From positions 11,842,001-11,906,000 of the forward strand of contig CM069432.1 in the NCBI GenBank assembly GCA_035610365.1: a DNA stretch of 64,000 bases, read 5' to 3'. The DNA comes from Aquatica leii. Lineage: Eukaryota > Arthropoda > Insecta > Coleoptera > Lampyridae. This document shows positions 33,804 through 46,900 of this stretch, piece by piece (within the stretch, counting starts at the first letter, position 1; the number at the start of each line of letters is the position of its first letter). The position numbers and the translations under genes were made by a program. Below the pieces are notes generated by a model. It had not been told where the DNA came from. It saw nothing but the letters and a program-made list of their open reading frames with translations, and made no database searches.

Positions 33804-35679
33804 TGTTACGCCCTGAGCAAATTTTTCTAAATCCGACACTGTCTGATTCATTTATTTAAGTTGTACGTGTGGGAATCTGCTGTTGTTACTAATCTCACGC
33901 TTTATTATGTTACATTTTAAAGTCGATAATTTGTAATTTATGAGTAATTAGGAACGTATTATTTTCGCTTAATACGTGATTAAATGCTGCTTTTCTACAA
34001 GTCCTTATAAAAATTTTTGTTTAGACTATCAGTTACTCGAGCGTTCTCACGAGTTTGCTGACGAATTTATTTTGTTATCGTGTGACGTCATTATGACCTT
34101 AGATTCTTTCGTTTCCTTCTTTAATTAGTTCCTGACAAACTCTTTTTGAGATCACTTCAAAAATTTACTGTACCTTGGAAGTACTAACGTTTACTTAAAC
34201 ACGGTGATTTTACCGGATATTACGTTGAAACCTTTCTAACTTTTAGTATATCTACGGAACCTGTTTCTTTCCTAAAATTACTAAAAATCGTATATGTACG
34301 GCTATAAGTTACTTTAAATTGGAAAAGTGTACTTAGTTTTCTTAACGCTGGATTATTATACCCAGGTAAAGTACTTAGTTTTTGCTTTATTTAGTTAATC
34401 TGACTTCGCTTCTCTCCCTTCTTTTTTATAGCAGTTTTTCTTCCGACGAAATTGTTCTAATTCATATGAACGTTTTCTCCAACGGATTGTTTACTCCACG
34501 TGTGAAAGTTCCTTCAACTACCAAAATACTCCGTTCATCTGTAAATTCTACTAACGCTACGCTGAGAAGTCAACTTCGATTGCAGCAACTGACTAAGTGA
34601 AAAAACCAACCGTTAACCTTCGTTTTATTGTGAATTAATTCATATTTGTGCAAATCTCAAAGATTTGATTTTTTCTACATTGAACTTTTAATCAAAATTA
34701 TCCTACTTGCTTAATCAACTTTAGAAATTCAAGAACTTTTCTTTATACTTTAAAATTCTAAACTTTTTTTTTTTGCTATTTAAAATTTACTTTTGTTATT
34801 TAAACTTTGGCTTGATTTACTTAATTTAATTTCTCTTTGTTTCTATAAGAAGTTGTTATCTGATTTACCTTGAAATTTGTTGACTTATAACGTAATTGTA
34901 ACTGACCTATTAACCTACATAAATTTGGTCGCGCATCTCCTGATCTACGAGATAGTAAACTTGAACCTAACTCTAATTCTCGGCTGTTATTTGCCGACGA
35001 CCAATTGTTTGTTTTAAATATTTTATTTAAGGAAACTTCGACTGGAAATACCGTGCACGGAGTTCCATCAGCGAAGTAATAAGGTAAGATTTTTTTTGTA
35101 TTTCAAATTTGAAATTACTGTCTTGTCGAATAACGATCGCTGCCCCAAATTAATTTTTTTTTGTTGTTTGTTTTGCGAACCTAACGTAATTAAATTAGTT
35201 TCACTACTATTGTTTTAACACAAGGTAATTTAGATCCTGTATTTTTGTAATATTTGAAATCCATTATCGATTGTTTTACTCAACTTCACGCATATTTTGT
35301 TTGCATAATTCAAAATTGAATATTTTATTGATTATTTTGTAAATTGCTATCTATTCTAAATTCATTATATTTACATCAAATTTACTGATTGCTATTTATT
35401 GCTTAACCTTCCCCGTTTTTTTTCTTTTCAGCAACCCTTCGCTACTACTAGAGCCCTGTTAAACTTTTACAATTTACTTAACAGGACCGTAACTAAACAA
35501 ATTGTGTGGCGCCCATTTCTAACAATTTCTAATCACTATTTGACTAATTTTATCTACCACGACTTTGATTTAAATATTCTCCTCACAATTTCTAACCCAC
35601 CCCATTTTGCCTACAAGAACCGAGCTACTGCGGCCATCGCTCCATTTAAATTTAGTTACCCATAATTCTTACCGTAACA
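33804..35679. repeat. Solo LTR (1,876 bp) inside the second pogo-like element
   Basis: Begins TGTTACG and ends CGTAACA, giving the canonical TG...CA termini with 7-bp inverted ends, and is flanked by CGTT at 33800-33803 and 35680-35683. It has no pol-like frames. The 88-codon open frame at 35399-35665 is compositional. Removing it brings the host element to its expected length. Four-base duplications fit Gypsy-type integration. The internal region was presumably lost by LTR-LTR recombination. Confidence 0.72.
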
Positions 35680-35859
35680 CGTTTTTGTGTTTATTTTTAG
35701 AAGTTCACTAGGTACGTAGGTAAAAAAAATACGTTGATGCAATTTGTGGTGGCCAATGCAACCGGTACCGTCGTCCATTTTTAGCCAATACATGTATTTA
35801 ATGCATTTTAACGTAGGTGGCCAAAGTGACCCAACTTGTTATGGTAACTTTGGCTACAC

Positions 35860-37440
35860 TCCACTCCACTCCAATATGGCTTAATTATAAAAAATTGTTA
35901 ATGTATTTTATTCATTTAGTTATGAAACCTAACAAAAAAAGTAAAAATCATCCAAGTACTATTAGGCAAATGAAATGATGCAACTGACGTAAGACTAACA
36001 CTAATGCATCGTATTTCCTAAAATTTCTAGAATAAGATAACCATTTGTTTCGTTGTGTTTTTAGAAAAACTGATATGAACATGTTCGATTCCAAAAACCA
36101 AAAAAATATTATAAACATAAAATAAAATTGTTCAAAAAAGAACAAATCGTGCAAAAAAATTAAATCAAAGTTTCTTTATAAAAATATTGTGTTTTAATAT
36201 AAAAATAAATTAAAATGTACATGTACAGTTGAGAAAATAATTTAAATAAACTATACATCATTTCCGTTACACAAAAACATCTGCAATGTTTCGTACTATG
36301 ATAACATAATATAATAATTGTAATTATTTATGAATAAAAAGCTTAGATAGCGCTTTTTTCAACTTTGGTTTCTCGCTAGTTTTCTATAAACAATTACAAC
36401 CATGATACAAGTTGTTTACAAACCAAAATCAAATTAGTAAATATTCTTAAATGTCGATTAAGTTAGTTTAGAATTAAAACCAGACCGAATAGTTTCATGT
36501 AATATGAAACCGACCAAATTACCGCCTCGAAGCTTGGGAGCCAGATGAAGCGCTTCAGACATTAATTGACTTAGATGACTGCAGTAAAGATTCTAAAATA
36601 ATTTCTGATTAGATTCTTGGACATATTTTCTACTACAAAATCTTAAAACTTTTAATTAAGAAATAATTGTGGACAATGTATCGATAAATAATTGAAAACT
36701 ACCGCCATACTTAAAGTTTCTAAAAATTTTAGTATTTGAATTTGTCTTGAAAATGTTAATAATTCAGAAGCAGATTAATAAAAACTTAAAAACAATTTCT
36801 ATAAAAAAAAGTTCGGGTACTAAAAAAATGTTATCAATAAATTATGTTTAAAAGCAATGTAAAAGCATATTTAAGCTTATATTTGTTGATACAGAATATT
36901 TTTGATAATTTAAGCATAACTAATTATTTTAGAAATTCTATTTCGTATTGTTTTCTATTAAAAATAATACAGTTAAACCAAAGTCGTATTTAAGAGATTT
37001 TATGATTCTATTGTTAGCTTAATTACGTTTAACAATGCCATTGTTGAATAAGAAAATTACCTGAGGAATTTTCACATTAGTACAGTTTAATTTTAAGCTT
37101 GTAAAAGTAAATCCCTCAATGCCTAAAGAAGCACTTACATCGATTACGATATTAAATAATTTTCTCTATAACTATCCAACAGATTTTAGTATCGATGGAA
37201 AAATATTATTTTAAAAAGTTTATGAAGTAAAAGGGCATGAAAACGTCTCAAGTGAAGCAATACATTTACGCTAAACGTCTAGCATTTCAAAAACCAAAGC
37301 AACTATTGGTAGGTCCTAGTATGTTGGTGCATTTTTGTTTTGTATTACTTTCCTATAAAGTATAGCGATCGTAATTTTTTTTCAAATAATTTTTTTTGAA
37401 GCATTTACGTTTCAAAGTCTACTGAATCAGAAAAACGTAT
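35860..37440. other. AT-rich stretch with no recognised feature
   Basis: No open frame longer than about 70 codons, no terminal repeats and no protein similarity that I can see. Confidence 0.5.
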
Positions 37441-37630
37441 TTTTGACAAAAAAATTTTGGGTGTCTGTGTGTAACGTTGTACTCACGATAACTCTCGAAC
37501 CAAAAGTCCTAGTAACTTGAAATTTGATATGGGGCTGGTTTTTCATATTTTCTCAGTTCTATCAAAAGATGGGTCTGATAGAGAAACCGGAAGTAAGTGT
37601 ATCTGCCATTTTGAACAGTTTTTCTTATAT
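37440..37630 (+). repeat. Possible dispersed repeat with 'GTCTGTGTGTAACG' head
   Basis: A segment with GGGTGTCTGTGTGTAACG, CACGATAACTCTCGAACC and AACTTGAAATTTGATATG. Similar wording occurs in dispersed insect non-coding repeats as I recall them. No second copy is present in this window, so the call rests on resemblance alone. Confidence 0.25.
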
Positions 37631-37869
37631 AATTTTGTACGTATGTAAATTATTTGAACTATTTTTACAGTTTTTTATAGAGATAATTCTTCCTAACAAT
37701 TTATTTAAATAAAAAACATTATAACATTAACAGTTAATCAGATATTTAGTTTGTAATTTTAAATGAATTCACAAATATAATATAGTTTCGAATCCTGTCT
37801 ACGACCATTTTTTTAAACTGATTTACTGAAGGGATAAGTAATATCGAGGCGCATAAATATGCTAGAAAA

Positions 37870-40425
37870 TCAATACAAACGTGTAAATATCATTTCAAAA
37901 AAAAAAATTTTCTCTAGGTTGGGTGTTTTTCTGAGGTTAATCTTCCACGAAGTGCTCAGAGGTAATGGTTCGGTGGGTTGCATGTTTGGTTGTGGTTGGA
38001 GATGCGTAGTTAAGGAGCTGGTTTTAGGACATAATGGTTTTGAGGTATCAGAGTGAAAACGTTTAAAGAATGATAAATTTCTTATTATAGTCTCGTCACC
38101 TCTTTCCGCATTAATTTGTGTGCCTTTTACTTGTTTTATTTTGTATGGGTGTGGATTAAATCTGGGTGTAAGGTTGTTTTTACGAATCTGTTTGCACAGA
38201 ACCACGACTCCTTCTTTGAACGTGTGGGTTTTTGCATGTCTTTTTCTATCAGCATACTCCTTCTGTTTTCTTCGATTTTCTTTATATTTGAGTTGTATAC
38301 TGTGATGTAATTTTTGTGATGTTTCTTGTGTCTTGTGCATTGGTAACATGTTATTAACATTTCTTTGAATTACAAGCTCAAACGGTGTTTGTTCTGTTGT
38401 GGAATGTGATGTACTGCGGTAATTTAAGAGAAATTGCTGAATTTGCGAATCAAATTGGTTAGTTTCTAAGTGAGCACAAATGAGTGATTTCTTGAATGAC
38501 TTTACAAAACGTTCGGCTAAACCATTTGCTAAGGCCAGTATGGAGTCAGCCGTAAGTGTCTTATGCCAAGGTTTTCTAAAAATAACTTCATTTCTAAACG
38601 ATTGAATGGTAGACCATTACCGGATTTAATCTGTTTGGGAATTCCAAACGTGCTAAATGTTCTTTCAAATATTGGTTTGATGCTAGAAAAGCTTGTCGGT
38701 GGTATTACCTCAACAAGTGAGTATCTAGAATATTCATCTACTAGAATAAATATGTACTTTTTATTGTTAAATGGGCCAACAAAATCTATATCTAGATGAC
38801 TAAAAGGAACATCTGGCAGCTGTGTCAATGTCATTGAATCCCTGTGTTTGGTATCCGTTACGGTTTGACATGGTGTACAATCTTTTATGAAGGTTTATGT
38901 TAGTTTGTCAATGTTTGGAAACCAAACTTTGGTTCGTAGCAACTGTCTCTTTACTATGCCCATGTGTTCTTTATGTGCCAACTCTATAGCCTGCTTTTGA
39001 ACTGAACTTGGTACGATGATGCGTGTACCTCTTAGTACTATGTCATCCTGCACAGTTATTTCTGTTTTTATTTTTTCGAACGGTGGCTGATTCCACTTGT
39101 CCTTGTCATTCTTTATTGCATTTATTAATAATGTCAGCATTCTGTCATTTTTTGAACTTGTTCAACTGTCATAGCTTTAGGCATTGCTCGGTGTATTATA
39201 AAATTCACATACTCTTCAATTTTGGTGTGGTCAGTCGTCGTTTCTAGAGGATGTCGAGATAGATAGTCGGATGGGTTTAACTTTCCTGTTTGATGTACCA
39301 CTTTAAATTCATATGGTCGAATGCGTAATAACAGTCTCTCGATGCGTGCGCTGGGACAAGAACGATTGTTCCCTAAGATTCTGAGTAGTGGGAGATGATC
39401 AGTATGAAGTGTAAACTTCGAACCGTATAGATAGATGTTGAAGTGTTAAATGGCCCAGGTGCATGCTAACGTTTCTTTTTCTATTTGGCTGTTGCTGTTG
39501 AATACGCAATTATGTTGTTTCTTTGCGTTAACAAAGCACCAAGACCCTCTGGTCCAGCGTCTACAAAGAGATCGGTTGATTTATTGACATCAAAATATGA
39601 CAATGTGGTAGCTTGTTTCAACTGATTCTTCAATGTCTGAAAGACTTCATTGTGTTCTTGTTTCCACTCCCATAATGCATCTTTGAGTGTAAGGTCTCGT
39701 AGAATTTTTGTGTTTTGAGCCAAATTGGACAAAAACTTCAATAGGTAATTAATCATACCCAAAAGACTCCTAAGTTCTGACGGGTTTTCAGGTGGTTTCA
39801 TGTTTACGATACTATCTACTTTATCACTATCTGGTTGAACTCCTTCTTTTGAAAACACATATCTAAAAAATTTTTACTTTGAGACACTAAAGAAACATTT
39901 TCCAGTATTTATTGTTAAATAAACTTCTTGTAGCTCTCTTAGAAGTGCTTCCAAGGACACGTTGTGCTGTTCGACCGTTTTTCCAAAAACCAGTATATCA
40001 TCACTATAATTGATAACTCCTGGAATACTTGCAATTACTTGTCTTGCTGAGTTTTGAAAGATTTCTGCTGCTGCGTTGATACCAAAACTTATTCGTTTGC
40101 ATCGATAGAGACCTGCATGTGTCGAAAAAGTAGTAATGTATCTACTTTCTTCACTTAAAGTTAGTTGGTGGTACCCATCTCTTAAATCAATACTGCTATA
40201 CATTACTGAACCATTCAATTGATTGATGATGTCATCTAGTGTCGGAGTGATGTGACGTTCTCTTAGAATGACCTTGTTGGCTGATCTCATGTCAACACAT
40301 AATCTGATTGTGTCTTTATTCCGTTTTCGGACTACAACTAACGATGACAGTCATGGAGTAGCACCAGTAGTTTTTTCAATAATGTCCTGAGTTTCTAATC
40401 AAATTTTTCCTGTTTGGTGAATAGT
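37870..40425 (-). pseudogene. Gypsy pol (minus): RT, RNase H, integrase
   Basis: Right to left: RT from about 40425, with 'CVDMRSANKVI', 'MYSSIDLRDGYHQLTL', 'RISFGINAAAEIFQN' and catalytic 'VINYSDDILVFG' (40290-39874). The RT/RNase H part follows ('SELRSLLGMINYLLKFLSNL', 'DLFVDAGPEGLGALL', 39858-39481), then the integrase zinc region ('HKEHMGIVKRQLLRTKVWFP', 39140-38895). The integrase core has 'DIDFVGPF' (38834-38529) but 'IKSGNG' where SDNG is expected, so the second catalytic Asp is Gly. The C-terminal domain 'PYKIKQVKGTQINAERGDET' ends at 37870. Gag and protease are missing; the 5' side ends against BEL sequence. It resembles the 'K02A2.6-like' Gypsy proteins of insects. Confidence 0.9.
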
Positions 40426-40429
40426 ATTA

Positions 40430-42830
40430 AAATATTAGATTTTACCTTGAAATACAAATGTTTTAATTTTTGAAAACATCAAAAACAAAATTTCAATTAT
40501 AAAATCCGCTGATAGAGGAGTAAAAGCTTTAAAATGAATTCTATTTGGGATAGTATAGTCGATAGTTCCTCAAACGTTAACAATGCTTTACCAACTACTC
40601 TTTGTAAGTGATACTTAATGCTTTTGATACCCGCCTCCCAAAGTCCTCCAAAATGAGGAGATTGGGGTGGTATTAGTTCTTAAAAATTGATATAATTCGG
40701 CAATTTTAAAATTTGCACCTACGAATTTGGTTCTATTATCAGAATAAATTTTAGAGGATTTTCCTCGCCGTGCAATAAATCGTTTTAGTGAAATATGAAC
40801 CGCTTTAGTAGAGAAAAAGATAAAAGGCAAACATAACATTTTGACGATTTACTTCCACGACCTTTTGTATCTTTTACAATTATGGGACTAGCATAGTCAG
40901 TACCCACAACGGAAAATGGATAATTTATAGCTAATCTATCGCTCGGAAGATTACCCATAATGAGATTAACGCCTTTAGGGGCAGTTTTAAAACATTGAAT
41001 ACAAGAATGTACAATTTTTCGTGCTAAATTTTGACCAGAAGTACGCTAAAAAACCTCCCGTACGCTAGAAAGTAAAAGCTGAGAACCAGCGGGAAGTAAT
41101 CGTTTGTGCTCTCTTTCAAGAAGCAACTTAGAAAAAAGATGATTTCCAACGATCAAACAAGAATGTTTTTTCTCATAGTTAATGTTTGAATTACACAATT
41201 TGCCACCGACACGTATTATGCCTTCGTCTAAAAAAGGACTAAGACTTATAATTTTGCTTTTGACAGATAATGTTTTACTTTGACTTAAACTTTTTTAATT
41301 CAGAAGGAAATGACTGTGATTGGGCTATACGAGTTACACAAGAACGAGCCTTATAAATTTCCAGTCATTTTGGTATTAGAATTTAAACTATTGTTTTTAA
41401 ATCTTAGACAAAAAACAATTATCCTCTCCAGCTTTGTTAACTCAGAATGTTAACTAAAAGAACTAGAACTGTGAAGACACGAATTATATTTTTCTTTTCA
41501 GGAAGTTCAGCGATGGTTTCTTTAGAATTGGGCCAAAACTCAACTGACTTGCTCAGAAATCCTGGACCATTCCACCAAAGAGTGTCACCTTGTAGCTTAG
41601 TAGGCATCACACCTCTAGACAATAAATCTGCGGAATTTTCAGCACTTGGAATATGTTTCCAAGTGTAGTCACTAGTAAGTGTCTGAATTTTAGAAATGCG
41701 ATGCGAAACAAAAGTTTTCAATTGATAGGATATGTTTTACTAGTCGACTTAGCATTATAGCACCACAGAGTTCACATCTTGGGACTGTAATTTTTTTCAA
41801 GGGAGCGACTTTGCCTTTAGAACAAAGTAGTTTACAATGCGTTTCACCTTCTTGTGCTAACACAAGAACCGTACGCTAACGTGTTGCCGTCTGAAAATCC
41901 ATGGATTTCTATTATTTGAGCATGTATGCAACTAACGTGTCTAGGTATACTTAGATTATTCAGAATGACTAGTTGTGACGGAAATTCGTTCCACTTATTG
42001 CCGATTTTGATAGGAACGCGCTCATCCCAATCTAATCTTTGCAAACAAAGTTGCTGCAGTATCATTTTTGCGACCACCGTGCATGGGCCTAGTAATCATG
42101 ACATGTTGTCAATTTCAAAATGCCAAGCGATACCTAAAGTTTTAATATATTCATTAGAACCAAGGTGCGGGTGAATGTAAGTAGGATCTAAATCTTGTAG
42201 AACGCGAGAATCGTTAGCTATCCATTTTCTTAATGGAAAGCATCCAGATCCAGAATCTAAAACTTCGACCAAACCTGCACATATTTCTTGTGCTTCCTTA
42301 AAAGAATTGGAGCCATATAAAAGATCGTCTACATAAAAGTTATCTGTTATAGTCTTGGAGACTTTGGGTTGAGAATATTTGCAATCTATTGCGAGTTGAT
42401 GTAGAGTACGAATTGCTACGTAAGATGCAGAAGACGTTCCGTACGTTACCGTATTCATTTGAAATGTCTGGTTTGGCTTAGAAGAGCCATCTCTCCATAG
42501 TATGCATTGTAAATGTAAATTGCGAAGGACAAACCAAAACTTGTCGATACATTTTCTGAATATCGGCTGCAAACACAAATCTATATGTACGAAAACTGAT
42601 TAGAATAGCAAATAGGTTCCGTTGTAACACCGGGCTAATCATTTGAAGATCATTAATCGAGTATATGGACGTAGACTGGGAAGAACCACTAAAAACCACG
42701 CGTAATTTATTACTGACACTTTCTTCCTTGACTACTGCATGATGTGGTAGAAAATAAGATTGTTCAATATTGCATTGTGAACGACTCATATGACTTAGAT
42801 TTGTATTATTGTGATTCATTAGCATCAGGA
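40430..42830 (-). pseudogene. BEL/Pao pol (minus): RT to integrase
   Basis: Right to left: 'SYFLPHHAVVKEESVSNKLR', 'VVFSGSSQST' and 'VFAADIQKMYRQVLV' (42825-42478) begin the RT. 'TYGTSSASYVAIRTLHQLA' and catalytic 'NFYVDDLLYGSN' lie at 42578-42096. 'GLGIAW'-like and connection segments follow (42077-41844), then 'YTWKHIPSAENSADLLSRGV' and 'DTLWWNGPGFL' (41721-41437), the BEL RNase H to integrase linker. The integrase core piece 'HISLKRFIARRGKSSKIYSD' is at 40839-40615, and the final 'LTFEELSTILSQIE' region lies near 40590. Frameshifts and stops occur throughout. It seems a different BEL subfamily from 19600-22310, which reads differently where they can be compared. Confidence 0.88.
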
Positions 42831-42864
42831 TTTTCCCAGCTTTTCAATTGCGTACATTATACTA

Positions 42865-43956
42865 CCAGGTGCGCAAGTTTAAAATGTTTTTTTGTCAAGA
42901 GATCCGAGTTAGTAGCATACTTCTTTTTCGTATTAAAAATGTCGGATTTTGAGCCAAATAAAAAGCATTTGCGGAATGAAATGATTTTCTTGGTCAATCA
43001 AAAGAGAAAGGCATCGGCAAGTCATCGCATTCTTGTAGAGACTTACGGCAATTTTGCTCCAACCGTCAAGACTTGTGAACGCTGGTATCAACGTTTCAAA
43101 AGTGGCGATTTCAATGTTATTGACAAAGAACGCGAAAATCGACGACGATGAATTACAAACATTATTGGACGAAGACGATACACAAACACAATAAATGATG
43201 GCAGAGCAGTTGAATGTCACTCGCCAAGCCATTTCCGATCCCCTGAGAGCCATGGGAAAGATTCAAAAGGTTGAAAAATGGGTTCCACACGAACTGAACG
43301 AACGACAGTAGAAAAACGAAAAACTGTGTGCGAAATGCTGCATTCACGCCACGAAACAAAGGGTTTTTTTGCATCGGGCTGTAACTGGCGATGAAAAATG
43401 AATATAGTTTGAGAATCCCAAACGTAAAAAATCATGGGTAACGCTAGGACACCCATCAACCGGATCGCTTTGGAAGGAAGACAATACTGTCTTTGTGGTG
43501 GGATCAGAAAGGAGTAGTGTACTACGAGTTTCTCAAACCCGGCGAAACAGTTAATACCGTCTGCTAGCAACAACAAATGATCAAATTGTACCACGCATTG
43601 ATCGAAAAACGCCCAGAATGGGCTCGAAGACACGGCAAAGTCATTCTGCAGCATGACAACGCGGTTGCACATTCGGCCAAAGTGGTCAAAGAAACGATTT
43701 CTTCGCTTGGTTGGGAACTCCTATCCCATCCGCCGTGTTCACCAGACCTGGCGCCTTGTGATGATCACATCTCATCGATGGGACACGCCCTGGCTGACCA
43801 ACACTTCAAGACTTTCGAGGATGTACGAAAATGGTTCGATGAATGGATGTCAATGAAAGATGAAACTTTCTTTTGAAATGGTATCCATAAATTGCGAAGG
43901 CCAATACTTTGAATCAAAAATGTTTTGCCATTGTTCTTAAATAATTGCGCACCTGG
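42865..43956 (+). mobile_element. mariner element with matching 12-bp ends
   Basis: CCAGGTGCGCAA (42865-42876) and its exact reverse complement (43945-43956) bound a 1,092-bp element with TA on each side (42863-42864 and 43957-43958). The size and the single internal gene are standard for mariner. It sits at the right edge of the BEL remnant. Confidence 0.9.
42939..43944 (+). pseudogene. mariner transposase (DD34D), decayed
   Basis: The start at 42939 gives 'MSDFEPNKKHLRNEMIFLVN', then the helix-turn-helix 'TYGNFAPTVKTCERWYQRFK'. The frame breaks near 43145. The middle, with 'VTGDEK' and a stop in place of the usual Trp, lies in pieces to 43570. The last third is open at 43577-43876: 'MIKLYHALIEKRPEWARRHG', 'LQHDNAVAHSAKVV' and 'PPCSPDLAPCDDH'. 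The second and third catalytic Asp are separated by 34 residues, the mariner signature. The stop is at 43942-43944, directly against the right terminal repeat. Confidence 0.92.
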
Positions 43957-43959
43957 TAT

Positions 43960-46900
43960 ATTTACCTATTCCTCGTCATTAACCAAGAAATGAGCAACCT
44001 AGCAAGTTAAGTCACTAATTTTTTCTCTAAATCTAAAAATAAACAATAATCAGTAATTAAAAACGTGTTCAAAATTAAATTATTTTGCATTTTCTTTTTT
44101 ATTTTTTAAATGTCTATTTAGTTTTAAAATTTTATTTAACGTTGGAACCGACAAGTTATCCGGATTACGACTCGTAAATTATATCAAATCATATTATTTA
44201 TTCTATATAACAGTTGAGTTTTTTAAAGTTTGTAACTAACCAATCAGGTAAATTTGGCCCATTGTTGTTTGTTGTACCACCTCATTAAAAAAAATCAAGA
44301 ATACAATATTAGATCAAATTAATATATCTTCTTACAGGATCCACCATCAACTTCCATGCTCTCAACACCAAAAGATGCTCTCAATACCGAGCATTGTGTA
44401 ACCTATGTCCAAACAAAAGTCAGAAAAACCATAACTCACCGGCCACCTTCGCAAGAATGCAATGTACCTAACCCACAATGTAGAAACCAGAAAAACACAC
44501 TATCAACGCATATCTAACCACAGAACCATCGCACGAACAAATAAATTTCGCATTCTAAGTTTTCTACATTATTTTTCCCTGTAATTATACTTTGATCTTT
44601 GCACATTAAATGTAACTTAATTTTTACGCACATTGTTATATGACAGCATTGCAAAATCTTCGACAGTGCGGTAAAATGAGCACTAATTTCCAGGTTTAAA
44701 AAACATAAAAAGTATGTTAATTCGATAATACTCAACTTTATGTAAATAAATGTTACTTTACAATATATATAATGATATAAACCTACAAAAAAATTTGAAT
44801 TTATAATTTAATTTAAGAATTGAATTTGTTTTGAATATTTCTTTTATGTAAGGTTATAAACATTTATACACACTATTTGTACACCATCTTTTATTAAAAA
44901 CACGTTTCACTAGTCGAAAACAACAAAAGATTGAAAAGCTTTCAGGCAACGGAGAGTTAAGCGCAATGGCGAATAGTTGTAGATTAAAAGTTATTTAACA
45001 TAATTTAGTAAATTTCCATCTTATCTTTTCGTTTTACGTTTATAATTATATTTTTAATCGAGCTATTATAATCTTTGGGATGATTATGAAAGATGATTTT
45101 ATATTCAAAACTATTACTAATAAGTACACAACAAATTATTCTAAACCTTGTTGCGCTAAATAAAAGATTTTCCCTTTTGTCTTACTCACTATCCATGCAA
45201 TGTTAAAGAACTGTTTCCTTCTAAATTGTCACTAAAATATTTACAAACATCATTACTCTGACAGTAAAACACCATTCAATTTATATTTATACAGAAACCT
45301 GCTGCCATTAACAGATAAGCAACAAAAATCTACCAGTAAATAAATGTTATAAATAATGCATAAATCTTTTTTCTCTTTCTTTTGCTACACATATCACGTT
45401 TGCGTGTAATCACATTTAAAAAAGCACACAAAAGGTCAAATTATTTAAGTTTAATTTTTAACACCTATCAAGCCTTGTATAAATCAGCTTGACCTAGCAA
45501 TTAAAAGTTCACGATAGCAATATATAACAATTATTATCAAGCGGAGATAATAAAACTTTTTTTACATTACAATATCATACATCCATTAATTTCATTCATC
45601 GAAATGAGGAATTGACATTAAATAGAATCATTATAAACAAGAAGAAATTTTTTCAAATAAAAGATTGTGAGTAGAAAATAGTATTTATTTTGAGATTCAT
45701 TAATGGTGTATGAAACTAAAAGTAAATACATTTTTATTATGTAATGCTATGTATATATTGTAACATATACTGCACCAATGTGTGTACAATAACGATTATA
45801 GCTGTTTGTCGTACTACAAACCTACACGTTTAATAGGACAAAGTTAAGAGTGCTTATTGAAAATTTTGAAACTTTTAACCTTGAAGCTTATTCTATGTTT
45901 GCGACATGAATAATAAAGCTGATTTCAAAATAATTTCAGGAAAATTTAGAAGTTGTTCTTCTAGAAGCGTTAATTTGTTCTAAATTGTAACGTGTACCTA
46001 ACTGAAGTGCTGTAATTACCTGCAAATTTAACTCAAACAAAAAAGAAAAAGCAACGGTAGCTCTGATATTGGAGAGTGGCGTGGGTAAAACAGTCTTCAC
46101 TGTGCAGATTATAATTTATAATCGTTTAAAAATGCGCCAGAACAGTAATGAAAAATCAACACATCCAATTACATATATACTAAGTCCTCGAGTTAGGCAA
46201 CACACTGAACTGTAAACCAAATAATCAAAATAAAAAAATTAATAATTTTAAAATATGAAATTGATATAAATTGAACTTAAATAATCTCAACGTTAATTAT
46301 TACATCGACATTCAGTCGCAGTGTATACGACAAAATGTGATAAAAAGCAAGGAGTTAAGGTTTAAAATCCCTTCCTAGTACTAGTAAGATGCAACCAATC
46401 CTAAACACGACGTGCACTAGACTTTCAATTTTCCAGACTTCTAGTTACATTTTAAATTTAGTACACTTGCATCAATACAATTTTATAAGCAAGGTTACAT
46501 TATCTTCCCATTACAATAATAAGCTTCATAGGTGTCGCAGACGGTCAGAAACTAGACAATTTTGAGCAATTTACAAAAGATATTTACGATGACGATAGCT
46601 TTCGATACACAAATTAATAAACGTATCACACATGTGATTTAGTAAATACAGTCATAAATGTTAAAAACACCGAAAGAAAATTAAATCTAACCACAAAACG
46701 TAAATATGCATCATACCTCAGCGATTCTTCAAACAAGCATTAATTGATTTTACATTCAATTTTTGGCCTTAAAACGAAGTGATAGCCCAAGATTTAAAAA
46801 GTTACATGCGCTTGCGTGTAAAACGTCAGCTGCGTGAAATAACCTGAAAACAAAGAACTCCAATGGTACCAACACATTGGCTGCCAAATAGTTTTGAATT

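Larger units (their letters stand above)
31286..35839 (+). mobile_element. Second pogo/Tigger-like transposon, split by a solo LTR
   Basis: The left end is AAGTTGGGTGACATTGGCC from 31286, after TA at 31284-31285. The right end, read on the minus strand, is AAGTTGGGTCACTTTGGCC (35837 back to 35819), followed outward by GT and then TA at 35840-35841. The ends differ at two positions. Without the solo LTR and one copy of its 4-bp duplication the element is about 2.67 kb, close to the 2.69-kb element at 1731-4420, with which it shares the gene plan and a GTTGGG start. It encodes a broken transposase. Confidence 0.85.

Noticed and set aside
35399-35665. 88-codon open frame as a gene
   Set aside because: It lies inside a segment with clean solo-LTR boundaries, shows no motif and is explained by local composition.
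43162-43672. Minus-strand frames opposite the mariner gene
   Set aside because: The plus strand carries the mariner HTH and DD34D motifs; the minus frames have none.
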